Origin: JBBDQZ01 sp040905705
GTDB taxonomy: Bacteria; Bacteroidota; Rhodothermia; Balneolales; Natronogracilivirgulaceae
Direction: 5' to 3'
NCBI GenBank assembly: GCA_040905705.1
Contig: JBBDQZ010000029.1
Location: 124,001 to 188,000, forward strand
DNA: 64,000 nucleotides
The stretch's first letter is position 1; every line of letters starts with the position of its first letter. The notes under the pieces are model-generated. The model had not been told where the DNA came from, ran no database searches, and worked only from the letters and a program-made list of their open reading frames with translations. A program made the position numbers and the translations under genes. Positions 27,675 to 36,117 of the stretch are shown here, piece after piece.

Positions 27675-27796
27675 TCATTCCGAAGGGCCGGTCTGCCCAA
27701 CCCAAACTTTCCTTTGGTGTGTATGGTTTACTTGTGGCCGGTCAATGTTGAATGTGGGCTGTAAAACCAGTTGGTCAAATAGCAACAAAATGAGAG

Positions 27797-28411
27797 TCAT
27801 CGATTTAATGTAAAATCCAGTTCGTCTTCCATCCCGTTAACAATTTTCTGGTGAGCGGTTTCATCGATCAATCTCAACGCGTTGGAATTCAGGCAGTATC
27901 GCAGACCGGTGGGTTGGGGGCCATCGTCAAAAACATGGCCCAGGTGTGCCTTGCAACGGGCGCAATGTACTTCGGTGCGCTCCATCAACATACTCTTGTC
28001 GGAGGAAACGCCGATATATTCCTGCGAGACAGGCGCAAAAAAACTGGGCCAGCCGGTGCCGGAATCAAATTTTGTGCTCGAAGAGAATACCGGCATGGAA
28101 CATCCCCGGCATAGATACACACCTTTAATTTTGGTATCAAAATACTCATTCGCAAAGGGGCGGTCGGTTCCTTCAGAACGCATTACCCGGTATTCTGAAT
28201 GTGATAATCGTTTCTGCCAGTCACTCTCGCTGAGTTCCAGTTTGTCTTCAGGGCCGGGAAATAAATCCATATTAAACCAGGAGGGCAGGATCCGTTCCTG
28301 TATTTTTTTAGATAAGGGTTTGTTAATATTTATATTAACATCGCCGGTTTGTTTTGGAGTCATGTGCTTAAGATGCTTTAGACATTTTGTAATGATTGGT
28401 ATACTTAACAT
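27797..28411 (-). CDS. msrB: Peptide-methionine (R)-S-oxide reductase
   Basis: Reduces methionine-R-sulfoxide in proteins. It contains the MsrB fold with zinc cysteines C101, C104, C150, C153, the GTGWPSF block and the catalytic C173 in RYCLNS. The family core is about 130 residues; this frame has some 60 extra N-terminal residues with no signal peptide. An ATG at codon 17 (28363) is an equally likely start because no good ribosome-binding site precedes 28411. It is divergent from the ketosynthase gene. Confidence 0.92.
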   Translation of the reverse strand: MLSIPIITKCLKHLKHMTPKQTGDVNININKPLSKKIQERILPSWFNMDLFPGPEDKLELSESDWQKRLSHSEYRVMRSEGTDRPFANEYFDTKIKGVYLCRGCSMPVFSSSTKFDSGTGWPSFFAPVSQEYIGVSSDKSMLMERTEVHCARCKAHLGHVFDDGPQPTGLRYCLNSNALRLIDETAHQKIVNGMEDELDFTLNR

Positions 28412-28605
28412 ACATAAACGAATGGAATAAGAGTAGAGGTTCCGCTTGTTTTTACGTATCTTGGCACTCGGTTTTTATCATGGAAGATTACCGGGACTGT
28501 ACAATGCCACATGGTTTTCTGAAGACCAGGTTTACATTGAAAACAGTGCTTGAATGTGTATTACAGAACCGACCGCTCATATACCATTTTACAGTAAAAT
28601 ATTTT

Positions 28606-28619
28606 TTGATACATGTCAA
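28606..28619. promoter_or_regulatory. Crp/Fnr-like palindrome over the fabF start codon
   Basis: TTGATACATGTCAA fits TTGAT-N4-GTCAA and contains the fabF ATG. The same motif, differing at one base, occurs at 34980. A site at this place would block, not activate. It may be chance. Confidence 0.3.
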
Positions 28620-29857
28620 ACAGAGTAGTAGTCACCGGTCTTGGTGTGCTTGCCCCCCTTGGCAATGACCTTTTATCTTTCTGGAAAAATATTGTCAACG
28701 GTGTTAGTGGAGCCGACATTATTACCAAATTCAATGCCGAAAAATTTCGGACCCGGTTCGCTTGTGAACTTAAAAACTTCAATCCGGCGGAACATCTTGA
28801 TCGCGGAGATATTAAACGCTCCGATATGTTCACACAATATGCATTGGTAGCGTCGGATCAGGCTGTTAAGGATTCTGGATTTGAATTTGACAAAATGTCT
28901 CCGTTTGATGTGGGCGTGATCTGGGGAACCGGCCAGGGCGGTATGGTTACGTTTGAAGAGCAGATGAAAGACTATTTTCAGGGCGATGGTACACCTCGTT
29001 TCAGTCCGTTTTTTGTCCCCAAACTGATCGCCAACATGGCTTCGGGAATGATCTCTATGCGCCACGGGTACATGGGAATCAATTATACCACAGTCTCTGC
29101 GTGCGCTACCTCCAACACCGCCATTATGGACGCATTCAATTATATCAAATGGGGTAAGGCGAAAGTGATTATTACCGGAGGTTCCGAATCTCCAATTACC
29201 GAGGGCTCCATCGGCGGTTTTTCGGCGATGAAAGCGATGTCACCACGCAACGACGATCCGAAGACGGCTTCCCGGCCGTTTGATGTGGACAGGAACGGTT
29301 TTGTGATGGGAGAGGGAGCCGGGGCTCTGGTGCTTGAGAATTACGATCATGCTGTTGCCCGGGGCGCACCCATCTATTGTGAAGTAAAAGGGGCAGCGAT
29401 GACAGCCGATGCGTATCACTTGTCGGCTACGCACCCGGAAGGGATCGGCGCTTCGGAAGCCATGAGACAGGCGCTTGCCGAAGCAGAGCTCACTATTTCG
29501 GATGTGGATTACCTGAATCCACACGCCACATCCACTCCTGTCGGAGATATCAGTGAGATCAAGGCGCTTGTTTCTTTGCTCGGGACGGGAAAAAATAATC
29601 TGTGGATCAGCGGAACCAAATCCATGACCGGCCACCTGATGGGGGCAGCCGGGGCGATTGAGTCGATCATCAGCATACTGGCTATGCGCGATAATGTCAT
29701 CCCGCCGACTATCAATACAACCGAGGTCGACCCTCAGATACCGTCCAACATTAATATTGTCACAGGGGAGGCCATGGATAAAAAAATCAATGTGGCCATG
29801 AGCAATACTTTCGGATTTGGTGGGCATAACGGGATAGCTGTATTCGGGAAAGTCTGA
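28613..29857 (+). CDS. fabF: Beta-ketoacyl-ACP synthase II
   Basis: 414 residues of the KAS II family, which condenses malonyl-ACP with an acyl-ACP in fatty-acid elongation. The triad is C164 (VSACATS), H304 (NPHATSTPVGD) and H341 (SMTGH), with K336 beside it; the C-terminal GFGGHNG loop is present. There is no acyl carrier protein or rnc gene next to it, so it may be an extra copy to the one in the main fab cluster. Confidence 0.93.
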   Translation: MSNRVVVTGLGVLAPLGNDLLSFWKNIVNGVSGADIITKFNAEKFRTRFACELKNFNPAEHLDRGDIKRSDMFTQYALVASDQAVKDSGFEFDKMSPFDVGVIWGTGQGGMVTFEEQMKDYFQGDGTPRFSPFFVPKLIANMASGMISMRHGYMGINYTTVSACATSNTAIMDAFNYIKWGKAKVIITGGSESPITEGSIGGFSAMKAMSPRNDDPKTASRPFDVDRNGFVMGEGAGALVLENYDHAVARGAPIYCEVKGAAMTADAYHLSATHPEGIGASEAMRQALAEAELTISDVDYLNPHATSTPVGDISEIKALVSLLGTGKNNLWISGTKSMTGHLMGAAGAIESIISILAMRDNVIPPTINTTEVDPQIPSNINIVTGEAMDKKINVAMSNTFGFGGHNGIAVFGKV

Positions 29858-30036
29858 TATGGCTTCTTGATGCTGCCTGCAACCAATCGGGACCGCATTC
29901 TGTGATGAGGTAATACGCGAGAGGCAGGTTCGGGGGATGTAAGGTGAAAATTTGGTATCCGTGTTTTGCCGGAACCTTGCATTGGGATCAGTTGTTAATC
30001 GTATTATAGCAACATAAATCAAAATCGCGAGGGAAT

Positions 30037-30315
30037 ATGAGCAAACCAAATTTTCTATTCAGTGTCATTATAGGATCGTTTATAGGCGCATTACTGGGTG
30101 TACTTTTTGCTCCTGACAAAGGCGAGAAGACACGCAAGCTGATTTCAGAAAAAAGTGATGAATATGCCGGAACAGCGAAGTCGGAATTTGATGACTTTGT
30201 AAAAAACATGCGAAAAAAATATGAAACGGCTCTTCATGATACGGAAGAATTCATCGGAAAAGGTAAATCCAAAGCCGATGAACTGAAGAACGATGTGAAA
30301 AAGGTTATGAAATAA
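30037..30315 (+). CDS. YtxH-domain protein
   Basis: 92 residues: one N-terminal transmembrane helix (VIIGSFIGALLGVLFAP, about 9-25) with the conserved GEKTRK turn, then a long charged amphipathic helix rich in Lys and Glu. This is the YtxH (general stress/gas-vesicle-like) pattern. The role is unknown, probably envelope stress. A strong terminator follows directly. Confidence 0.8.
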   Translation: MSKPNFLFSVIIGSFIGALLGVLFAPDKGEKTRKLISEKSDEYAGTAKSEFDDFVKNMRKKYETALHDTEEFIGKGKSKADELKNDVKKVMK

Positions 30316-30316
30316 C

Positions 30317-30343
30317 AGCTCATCCTGTGTGAGCTCTTTTTTT
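30317..30343 (+). terminator. Rho-independent terminator of the YtxH gene
   Basis: AGCTCA and TGAGCT form a 6-bp stem (7-nt loop) followed by C and seven T. It starts 2 nt after the stop codon. Confidence 0.85.
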
Positions 30344-30406
30344 ATAAAGCACTTGGGCTTCTTTATAAACAGCTGACCAAAAAGCAGGAAAACCTATCTA
30401 AAAACC

Positions 30407-30458
30407 AAAGCCGGTATCCTTTCTGAACTGTTTCCTATTAGGGAGGATAACCGGCTTT
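30407..30458. terminator. Long, possibly bidirectional terminator hairpin
   Basis: AAAGCCGGTATCCT pairs with AGGATAACCGGCTTT (one bulged A) around a 23-nt loop. The right side continues as TTTTCCTTCTTT, and the left side is preceded by an A-run. It lies 64 bp after a complete terminator, so it may end a separate short transcript. Confidence 0.6.
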
Positions 30459-30589
30459 TCCTTCTTTAACATAGCATGCTGTCATTGCATTTCTCAGATT
30501 GTTTTTCTTCAGTTGAATTGAGAGGGGAAATAGATGTATCTTTCCTATCCGGTTAGCCGGGGTGATTACATTTAGAGTATTGATTTAGT

Positions 30590-30663
30590 GGGTGGTTAGC
30601 TCAGTTGGTTAGAGCGCTACGTTGACATCGTAGAGGTCAGCAGTTCGAATCTGCTACCACCCA
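30590..30663 (+). tRNA. tRNA-Val (anticodon GAC)
   Basis: 74 nt. The acceptor stem GGGTGGT pairs with ACCACCC, with discriminator A. The D-arm contains AGCTCAGTTGG, the anticodon stem CTACG/CGTAG holds the loop TTGACAT (GAC), and the T-arm contains GTTCGAATC. CCA is not encoded. Confidence 0.95.
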
Positions 30664-30711
30664 CGCTACTTGCACATCATTAAATCATTGTCTTACCTTG
30701 ATACCCGGCGT

Positions 30712-30740
30712 AATGTATTGTCTTTGCTTGACAATACATT
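30712..30740. promoter_or_regulatory. Perfect 11-bp inverted repeat before glutamate dehydrogenase
   Basis: AATGTATTGTC and GACAATACATT surround TTTGCTT and end 48 bp before the start codon. It is a good candidate operator or leader hairpin. No T-tract follows. Confidence 0.55.
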
Positions 30741-30788
30741 CACCTTTTCCACAGAGAAAGAAATTGCCTGTTCACCCATCAATTAGTT

Positions 30789-32192
30789 ATGTCAAAATTC
30801 GAATTTTTCAAGCTTGTCAATAAAAACTTTGATCGGGCGGCATCCTTTTTGACCATTGAGAAAGGACTGCTCAGTCAGATTAAAGCCTGTAACAGCACCT
30901 ATCATATTGCGTTTCCCATTCGAAAAGATGATGGCAGCGTGGAAGTGATCCATGGATGGCGGTCGGCTCACAGTTCCCACAAGAGTCCTACAAAGGGGGG
31001 GATCCGGTATGCCATCCAGGTTAATGAGGATGAAGTCAACGCTCTTGCCGCCTTGATGACTTATAAATGTGCGGTTGTGTCCGTTCCGTTTGGAGGAGCT
31101 AAAGGCGGTGTCAAAATTGACCGGTCAAAATATTCGGAGGCTGAAATCGAGAGGATCACACGACGCTATACATTCGAGCTCATAAAGCGGAATTATCTGG
31201 GACCCGGTATCGACGTACCGGCTCCGGATTATGGTACAGGAGAGCGGGAAATGTCCTGGATTCTGGATACCTACCGCAGTATGGTAAACACGATTGACAG
31301 TGAAGGGTGTGTTACAGGTAAACCGATTCAACAAGGAGGTATCGCCGGACGCACGGCGGCGACCGGCCGCGGAGTGTATTTCGGCTTGCGGGAGGCCTGC
31401 TCAATGAAAAAGGAGATGGACCGACTTGGATTATCCACGGGCCTTGAAGGAAAACGCGTGATTATCCAGGGACTGGGTAATGTGGGATATTACACCGCGA
31501 TGAATATGTGTGAAGCGGGTGCACTGATCACCGGGATTGCGGAAATACATGGAGGTATTTATGATGAAAAAGGTATTGATGTAAAAAACTTGAAAGCGCA
31601 TATCGTGGAATCCGGCTCGATTCGCAATTATCCCCATGGCAAATTTATCGAAGATTCGAGTAAGGTTCTTGAGCTGGAATGTGATATTCTGATTCCGGCA
31701 GCACTGGAAAATCAGATCACAGTCGAAAATGCTCCGAATGTAAAAGCAAAGATTATCGGAGAAGCTGCAAACGGACCTCTGTCGGAAGAGGCCCATGAGA
31801 TTATAAAGCAGCGCCCGTCCCTTATCATTCCGGATATCTATCTCAATGCCGGCGGGGTTACCGTTTCCTATTTTGAATGGATAAAAAACCTGTCGCATAT
31901 ACGATTTGGCCGAATGGACCGGCGTTATGAGGAAAATGCCATGCACCGGTTGCTGACCGCAATAGAGGGTCTGACCGGTGCACAATTCAAAGAAAGTGAT
32001 GTTCAAAAGATCGGCAGGGGGCCGGATGAGGGAGATATCGTCGATTCCGGACTGGAGGATACAATGGTGCTGGCCTATCAGATGATGTATGAGAAGCGGG
32101 AAAAATACAATACGGATCTGCGAACCGCTGCGTATATTGGTGCTATAGAAATGGTGGCACACTCTTATCAGCAACTGGGTATTTTTCCGTAA
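30789..32192 (+). CDS. Glutamate dehydrogenase (Glu/Leu/Phe/Val dehydrogenase family)
   Basis: 467 residues. It interconverts glutamate with 2-oxoglutarate and ammonia. The catalytic block VPFGGAKGG has K105; K69 (SPTKGGIRY) and K93 bind substrate; the Rossmann motif is VIIQGLGNVGYYTA. The ending is longer than in short GDHs, and NAD or NADP preference is not readable. With gltBD 5 kb away it gives both routes of ammonia assimilation or release. An inverted repeat upstream suggests its own regulation. Confidence 0.92.
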   Translation: MSKFEFFKLVNKNFDRAASFLTIEKGLLSQIKACNSTYHIAFPIRKDDGSVEVIHGWRSAHSSHKSPTKGGIRYAIQVNEDEVNALAALMTYKCAVVSVPFGGAKGGVKIDRSKYSEAEIERITRRYTFELIKRNYLGPGIDVPAPDYGTGEREMSWILDTYRSMVNTIDSEGCVTGKPIQQGGIAGRTAATGRGVYFGLREACSMKKEMDRLGLSTGLEGKRVIIQGLGNVGYYTAMNMCEAGALITGIAEIHGGIYDEKGIDVKNLKAHIVESGSIRNYPHGKFIEDSSKVLELECDILIPAALENQITVENAPNVKAKIIGEAANGPLSEEAHEIIKQRPSLIIPDIYLNAGGVTVSYFEWIKNLSHIRFGRMDRRYEENAMHRLLTAIEGLTGAQFKESDVQKIGRGPDEGDIVDSGLEDTMVLAYQMMYEKREKYNTDLRTAAYIGAIEMVAHSYQQLGIFP

Positions 32193-32298
32193 TGTTTTAG
32201 TATCTCCTGTACGGTTTGCGAATTTCAGTGAGTCACATTGCTGTACACAAAGAGAAGTGGCTCGCTCAAAGTGTAAGTTGAAATTATTTATAATATAT

Positions 32299-32332
32299 TA
32301 GCCCTGAATAGGCCCTTGTGCTATCAGGGCTA
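32299..32332. terminator. Hairpin between gdh and the deacetylase-like gene
   Basis: TAGCCCTGA and TCAGGGCTA form a 9-bp stem, extendable by TAG/CTA past a bulged A. The plus-strand tail is only TTC; the minus-strand tail is A/T-rich. It could be a terminator for gdh or a regulatory hairpin. Confidence 0.5.
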
Positions 32333-32363
32333 TTCATTGAAGGCACAAATAAAATGATGAATT

Positions 32364-33641
32364 ATGAAGAGAAAAGAATTTATCAGGAACTCTGCTCTGA
32401 TAAGCACGGGATTAACTCTGGGAAGTAATATTACAGGCATTTCGGGTTATATGCCTCATAAGAATGAATCAGGTATTACGGCTGTTATACCCCTGCCGAT
32501 TCAGGTGGTTATAGATGATGTTGGCTGGTGGTCAGGGGAAGACGGGAACCAAAGGCAGGAACCCTATAGAACGGGGATTGATCGTAACCATGTTCCGGCT
32601 GATTATAGCGCAATTGTGCGCCTGGGCCAACAGTTAGGTATACGCCCACAGGCAGCGATGATCTTGTGCGAATGGGATAAAGAAAATATTTTACGCCAAC
32701 TGCCAACCAGCACCTGGATGGGCGCTGATTGGGACAATAAAAAATGGGTCGGCCCCTGGCTTGAAGAAGCAGCGGAGATTATTCGCAATAACAGGGATCA
32801 CTATGAGTTGACCATGCATGGTGTGGGTCATGAATATTGGATAGATGGCCAATTTACCCGTGCTGAATGGGCAGATAGTAACGGAACCATGCGTCCGCTG
32901 GACCAGGTCGAGCTGCATCTGGATTATTTTGGAGCGCTGTTGCGACAGCACGGTCTGGAACCCTTTCCCACCTCTTTTGTGCCTACTGCTTTTCTTCACG
33001 GGTTTGGCCCCACCGGAGATCATGATCAGAGCATGGCGGCCGTACTGGCAAAACGTGGCTTTGAGTACATCAATACGCCGTTTTACAATATGTATAATGC
33101 AGGGGGGACGCAATATGAAGAATTTGGGTTTGACGCCGGAGTGATTACAGTGGATCGGGGACGGGATATTTTTTCCTGGAGAGCTATCGGACAAGGGCCG
33201 GACGGTGAAGTACACGGTGCCACCTGCGGATTGCATTGGCCGAATCTTTTACATCTGGATCCTGAGCGCAATTTCGAAGTAGTCGATCAGTGGGTGGAAT
33301 TCCTCAGGCCATATAACGACAGGATGGATACTATGCTGGCACCGAATTCATTAGCATTTCGGCATCAACTGGTGCATCATGTATGTACCAAAACGGAAGT
33401 AACCGGAGCAATGATTATGCTGGATTTTAATGAAGTGGATATGTTGCCAGGAAATTTGGGAAGAAGCAATTTGACACTTAAGTTGCAAAGCCCTGTTGAA
33501 ATGGCATTCGAATCCAGCACCATCAGGTTAGTCGACAGCCGTGTTATGGAGCATGGAACCTCTTATCATTATACCCTGCAGCTTGAACGGATGCCCGGTA
33601 TTAAAGAAGCACGGATTAGCCTTCTCACGACGGAAAGATAA
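32364..33641 (+). CDS. Exported polysaccharide-deacetylase-like protein
   Basis: 425 residues. The N-terminus MKRKEFIRNSALISTGLTLG resembles a Tat-type or Sec export signal (KR in place of RR). A TIM-barrel-like body has VVIDDVGWW (about 49-57) and TMHGVGHEYW (about 152-161), which could be the D...H..H metal set of NodB-like deacetylases, though the canonical motifs are degenerate. A beta-rich tail ends the protein. Function is not known. The next gene, 62 bp downstream, is a sugar acyltransferase-like membrane protein, so a joint role in amino-sugar or glycan acetyl metabolism is possible. Confidence 0.6.
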   Translation: MKRKEFIRNSALISTGLTLGSNITGISGYMPHKNESGITAVIPLPIQVVIDDVGWWSGEDGNQRQEPYRTGIDRNHVPADYSAIVRLGQQLGIRPQAAMILCEWDKENILRQLPTSTWMGADWDNKKWVGPWLEEAAEIIRNNRDHYELTMHGVGHEYWIDGQFTRAEWADSNGTMRPLDQVELHLDYFGALLRQHGLEPFPTSFVPTAFLHGFGPTGDHDQSMAAVLAKRGFEYINTPFYNMYNAGGTQYEEFGFDAGVITVDRGRDIFSWRAIGQGPDGEVHGATCGLHWPNLLHLDPERNFEVVDQWVEFLRPYNDRMDTMLAPNSLAFRHQLVHHVCTKTEVTGAMIMLDFNEVDMLPGNLGRSNLTLKLQSPVEMAFESSTIRLVDSRVMEHGTSYHYTLQLERMPGIKEARISLLTTER

Positions 33642-33703
33642 TATCGCCCGTTTGGTGAAGATATGTTATATGACGCTCAGGCGTCTCTGAAAATTCAGCG
33701 CTC

Positions 33704-34843
33704 ATGGAAAAAACAGGCGATGGGGTCACACATCACACCCGTTTGGAATCACTGGATATCCTGCGTGGTTTTGATATGTTCTGGATTGTTGGTGGTGCCA
33801 GCTTGATTATCTCCCTTGCCGGACGAACAGAATGGAGATGGCTGGAGCTTCTGGCTGAACAAATGTATCACCCGGAATGGGTAGGTTTTACCTTTTATGA
33901 CCTTATTTTCCCATTGTTTATGTTCATTGTAGGAGTGGCGATTCCTTATTCACTCATATCTAAAATGGAAAAGGGAGTCAGCCGGATTGTCCTGCTTCAG
34001 AGAATTTTCCGAAGAGCCGTTTTTCTTGTTTTACTGGGTATTATATATAAAAACAATCCATTGCCGGCCACCCTGGCTGAGGTACGGTTTGTCAGTATCC
34101 TTGGGCAGATCGGTGTTTCATACATGTTTGCCGCCATCATCTTTTTATATATTCCTTCCATGAAGGCAAAATGGATATGGATTTTCGGTATAATGGTGTT
34201 TATTGCTATTCTGCAGCAATTTGTTCCGGTACCCGGCTATGGTACCGCCGGGCTTTCCGATCCTGCGGGAACGATCAATGCCTGGCTTGACCGAACACTG
34301 CTACCCGGAAGACTGGCCTATGGCGGCGGCACATGGGACGCACTGGGCCCGCTCTGTACAATTTCTTCTGTCTCCGTAACCTTGATGGGTGGTGTGGCCG
34401 GTACCCTACTTCGCGATGGCAACCCTGCAAGTACAAGAAAAGCAATTATACTTGGAGCTATCGGTACCGTACTTGTTTTGATTGCTTTGATCCTTGCTCC
34501 CGTTTACCCGGTCATAAAAAAAGCATGGACACCGACGTACAGTTTGCTTACCGGCGGGATGAGTTTTATGCTACTGGCATTATTCTATTATTTCATTGAT
34601 GTATTGAAATGGACCGGAGGTTATGCAGGTAAAGTAGCTTTCTTCTTTAAAGTGATTGGGATGAATGCCATTACCATTTACATGGCTGACCAGTTAATAC
34701 AATGGAATTATACATCCGGTTATTTACTGGGTTGGCTCGAGGTTTATTGGGGAGGAACATGGATGGTTATCATCGGAGCCATAATATTGAAATGGCTTAT
34801 GCTCTACTACCTGTATAAAAATAAAATTTTCCTTCGGTTATAA
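33704..34843 (+). CDS. NagX/HGSNAT-like membrane acyltransferase (DUF5009)
   Basis: 379 residues with about ten transmembrane helices. The start RLESLDILRGFDMFWIVGG and the LIFPLFMFIVGVAIPYSL helix are hallmarks of the NagX/DUF5009 family, related to lysosomal heparan-alpha-glucosaminide N-acetyltransferase. It probably moves acetyl groups across the inner membrane to a sugar. It lies behind the deacetylase-like gene in the same direction. Confidence 0.85.
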   Translation: MEKTGDGVTHHTRLESLDILRGFDMFWIVGGASLIISLAGRTEWRWLELLAEQMYHPEWVGFTFYDLIFPLFMFIVGVAIPYSLISKMEKGVSRIVLLQRIFRRAVFLVLLGIIYKNNPLPATLAEVRFVSILGQIGVSYMFAAIIFLYIPSMKAKWIWIFGIMVFIAILQQFVPVPGYGTAGLSDPAGTINAWLDRTLLPGRLAYGGGTWDALGPLCTISSVSVTLMGGVAGTLLRDGNPASTRKAIILGAIGTVLVLIALILAPVYPVIKKAWTPTYSLLTGGMSFMLLALFYYFIDVLKWTGGYAGKVAFFFKVIGMNAITIYMADQLIQWNYTSGYLLGWLEVYWGGTWMVIIGAIILKWLMLYYLYKNKIFLRL

Positions 34844-34979
34844 TTCAGTTAGAAGAGCTGTTGGCGGCTTGTTTAAGTTATGAATGCTGCCATCACGGGT
34901 GCACTCCATGTATGTTAGGGACAGCAAACGATCCCTCGCAGCAGTCCCCTTTCTTCATTACAGTTGATTTCAGCATCAT

Positions 34980-34993
34980 TTGATACACGTCAA
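34980..34993. promoter_or_regulatory. Crp/Fnr-like palindrome upstream of the ferredoxin reductase gene
   Basis: TTGATACACGTCAA matches TTGAT-N4-GTCAA; with flanks the symmetry extends to ATTTGA...TCAAAT. It lies about 100 bp before the start codon, a reasonable activator position. Confidence 0.45.
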
Positions 34994-35095
34994 ATCATTT
35001 ATGAACTTACGTGTAATTTGTTCATATTAATGATTATAGCATGCCACTTGGGCGAATGGTGCAGAAGTGCTGAAAGCAAAGGATAACAGGATGGA

Positions 35096-36046
35096 ATGTT
35101 TATGCGACTAAATGAAGAAACCCCCATCGACCTGTGTTCGGTTGAAATCAATATATACAAACCTACCCGTCCTGTTCGTGTGCCGATTGTGGAAAACAAC
35201 ATGGCTACCAGGGGTTCGGGATCCGCTTTCACCAGACACGTAGCATTTGATGTTTCCGGAACGGAACTCGAAAACCGGGTTGTTCCCGGACAAAGTCTGG
35301 GAATCATTCCCGAAGGAGTGGACGAGAAGGGTAAACCACATAAAGTGCGGCTGTATTCGATTTGTTCGCCGACCGGTGGTGAAGATGGAAAAGGAAAAAT
35401 TTATGCTACAACGGTAAAGCGTGTCATAGATGAACACTGGCACGACAATGAATTGTTTCTTGGTGTATGTTCCAATTATCTTTGTAACCGGAAACCGGGG
35501 GAACTTATACATATGACCGGACCCAGCGGGAAACGTTTTTTGTTGCCCGGGAATTCGAAAGATTTCAATTACGTATTTCTTGCCACAGGTACCGGTATTG
35601 CTCCATTTCGTGGAATGATTATGGATTTGATGCGATCGGACACGACCAACGATATGGTTTTAATTTTCGGCTGCCCTTATCGTACCGATGTGATCTATCC
35701 GGAACTGTTTGAGGAACTGGAGCAGAAACATAATTATTTCCACTATTTAAAAGCCATATCACGTGAAAAACCGAGACCTGACGGTTCTAAACAGTATGTA
35801 CAATATGTAATACTGGATGAAAAGGAATGGTTGCTACCGGTATTGAAGAAGGAGAATACCCTGATCTATGTCTGTGGCCTGAAGGGAATGGAAACCGGGA
35901 TCTTTAAGGTTCTTGGCCATCTCGGTTTATTTGACTATCTGCAATTAAAAGAGGAGGCTATAGGTCATGACCCGGAACACTGGACGGACGAATGGGTAAA
36001 AACAGCTGTCAAACCGGGTGCGCGTATGTTTCTTGAAGTTTATTGA
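35096..36046 (+). CDS. Ferredoxin-NADP(+) reductase, plant type
   Basis: 316 residues. FAD motif RLYSICS (R85-S91), NADP loop ATGTGIAPFRGM (about 163-174), VYVCGLKGME-like YVCGLKGME and the terminal FLEVY aromatic of plant-type FNRs are all present. It moves electrons between NADPH and ferredoxin or flavodoxin and could feed the sulfite/nitrite reductase, although that gene is 29 kb away. The long N-terminus resembles cyanobacterial or BoxA-like members. Regulation by an Fnr-like factor is suggested by the palindrome upstream. Confidence 0.88.
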   Translation: MFMRLNEETPIDLCSVEINIYKPTRPVRVPIVENNMATRGSGSAFTRHVAFDVSGTELENRVVPGQSLGIIPEGVDEKGKPHKVRLYSICSPTGGEDGKGKIYATTVKRVIDEHWHDNELFLGVCSNYLCNRKPGELIHMTGPSGKRFLLPGNSKDFNYVFLATGTGIAPFRGMIMDLMRSDTTNDMVLIFGCPYRTDVIYPELFEELEQKHNYFHYLKAISREKPRPDGSKQYVQYVILDEKEWLLPVLKKENTLIYVCGLKGMETGIFKVLGHLGLFDYLQLKEEAIGHDPEHWTDEWVKTAVKPGARMFLEVY

Positions 36047-36117
36047 AATGAGATTTTTTGTGAATCAAAGTATTTTTTAACAGTTTAAACTAAAGATTCG
36101 CTGTAGTCACAAAAAGG

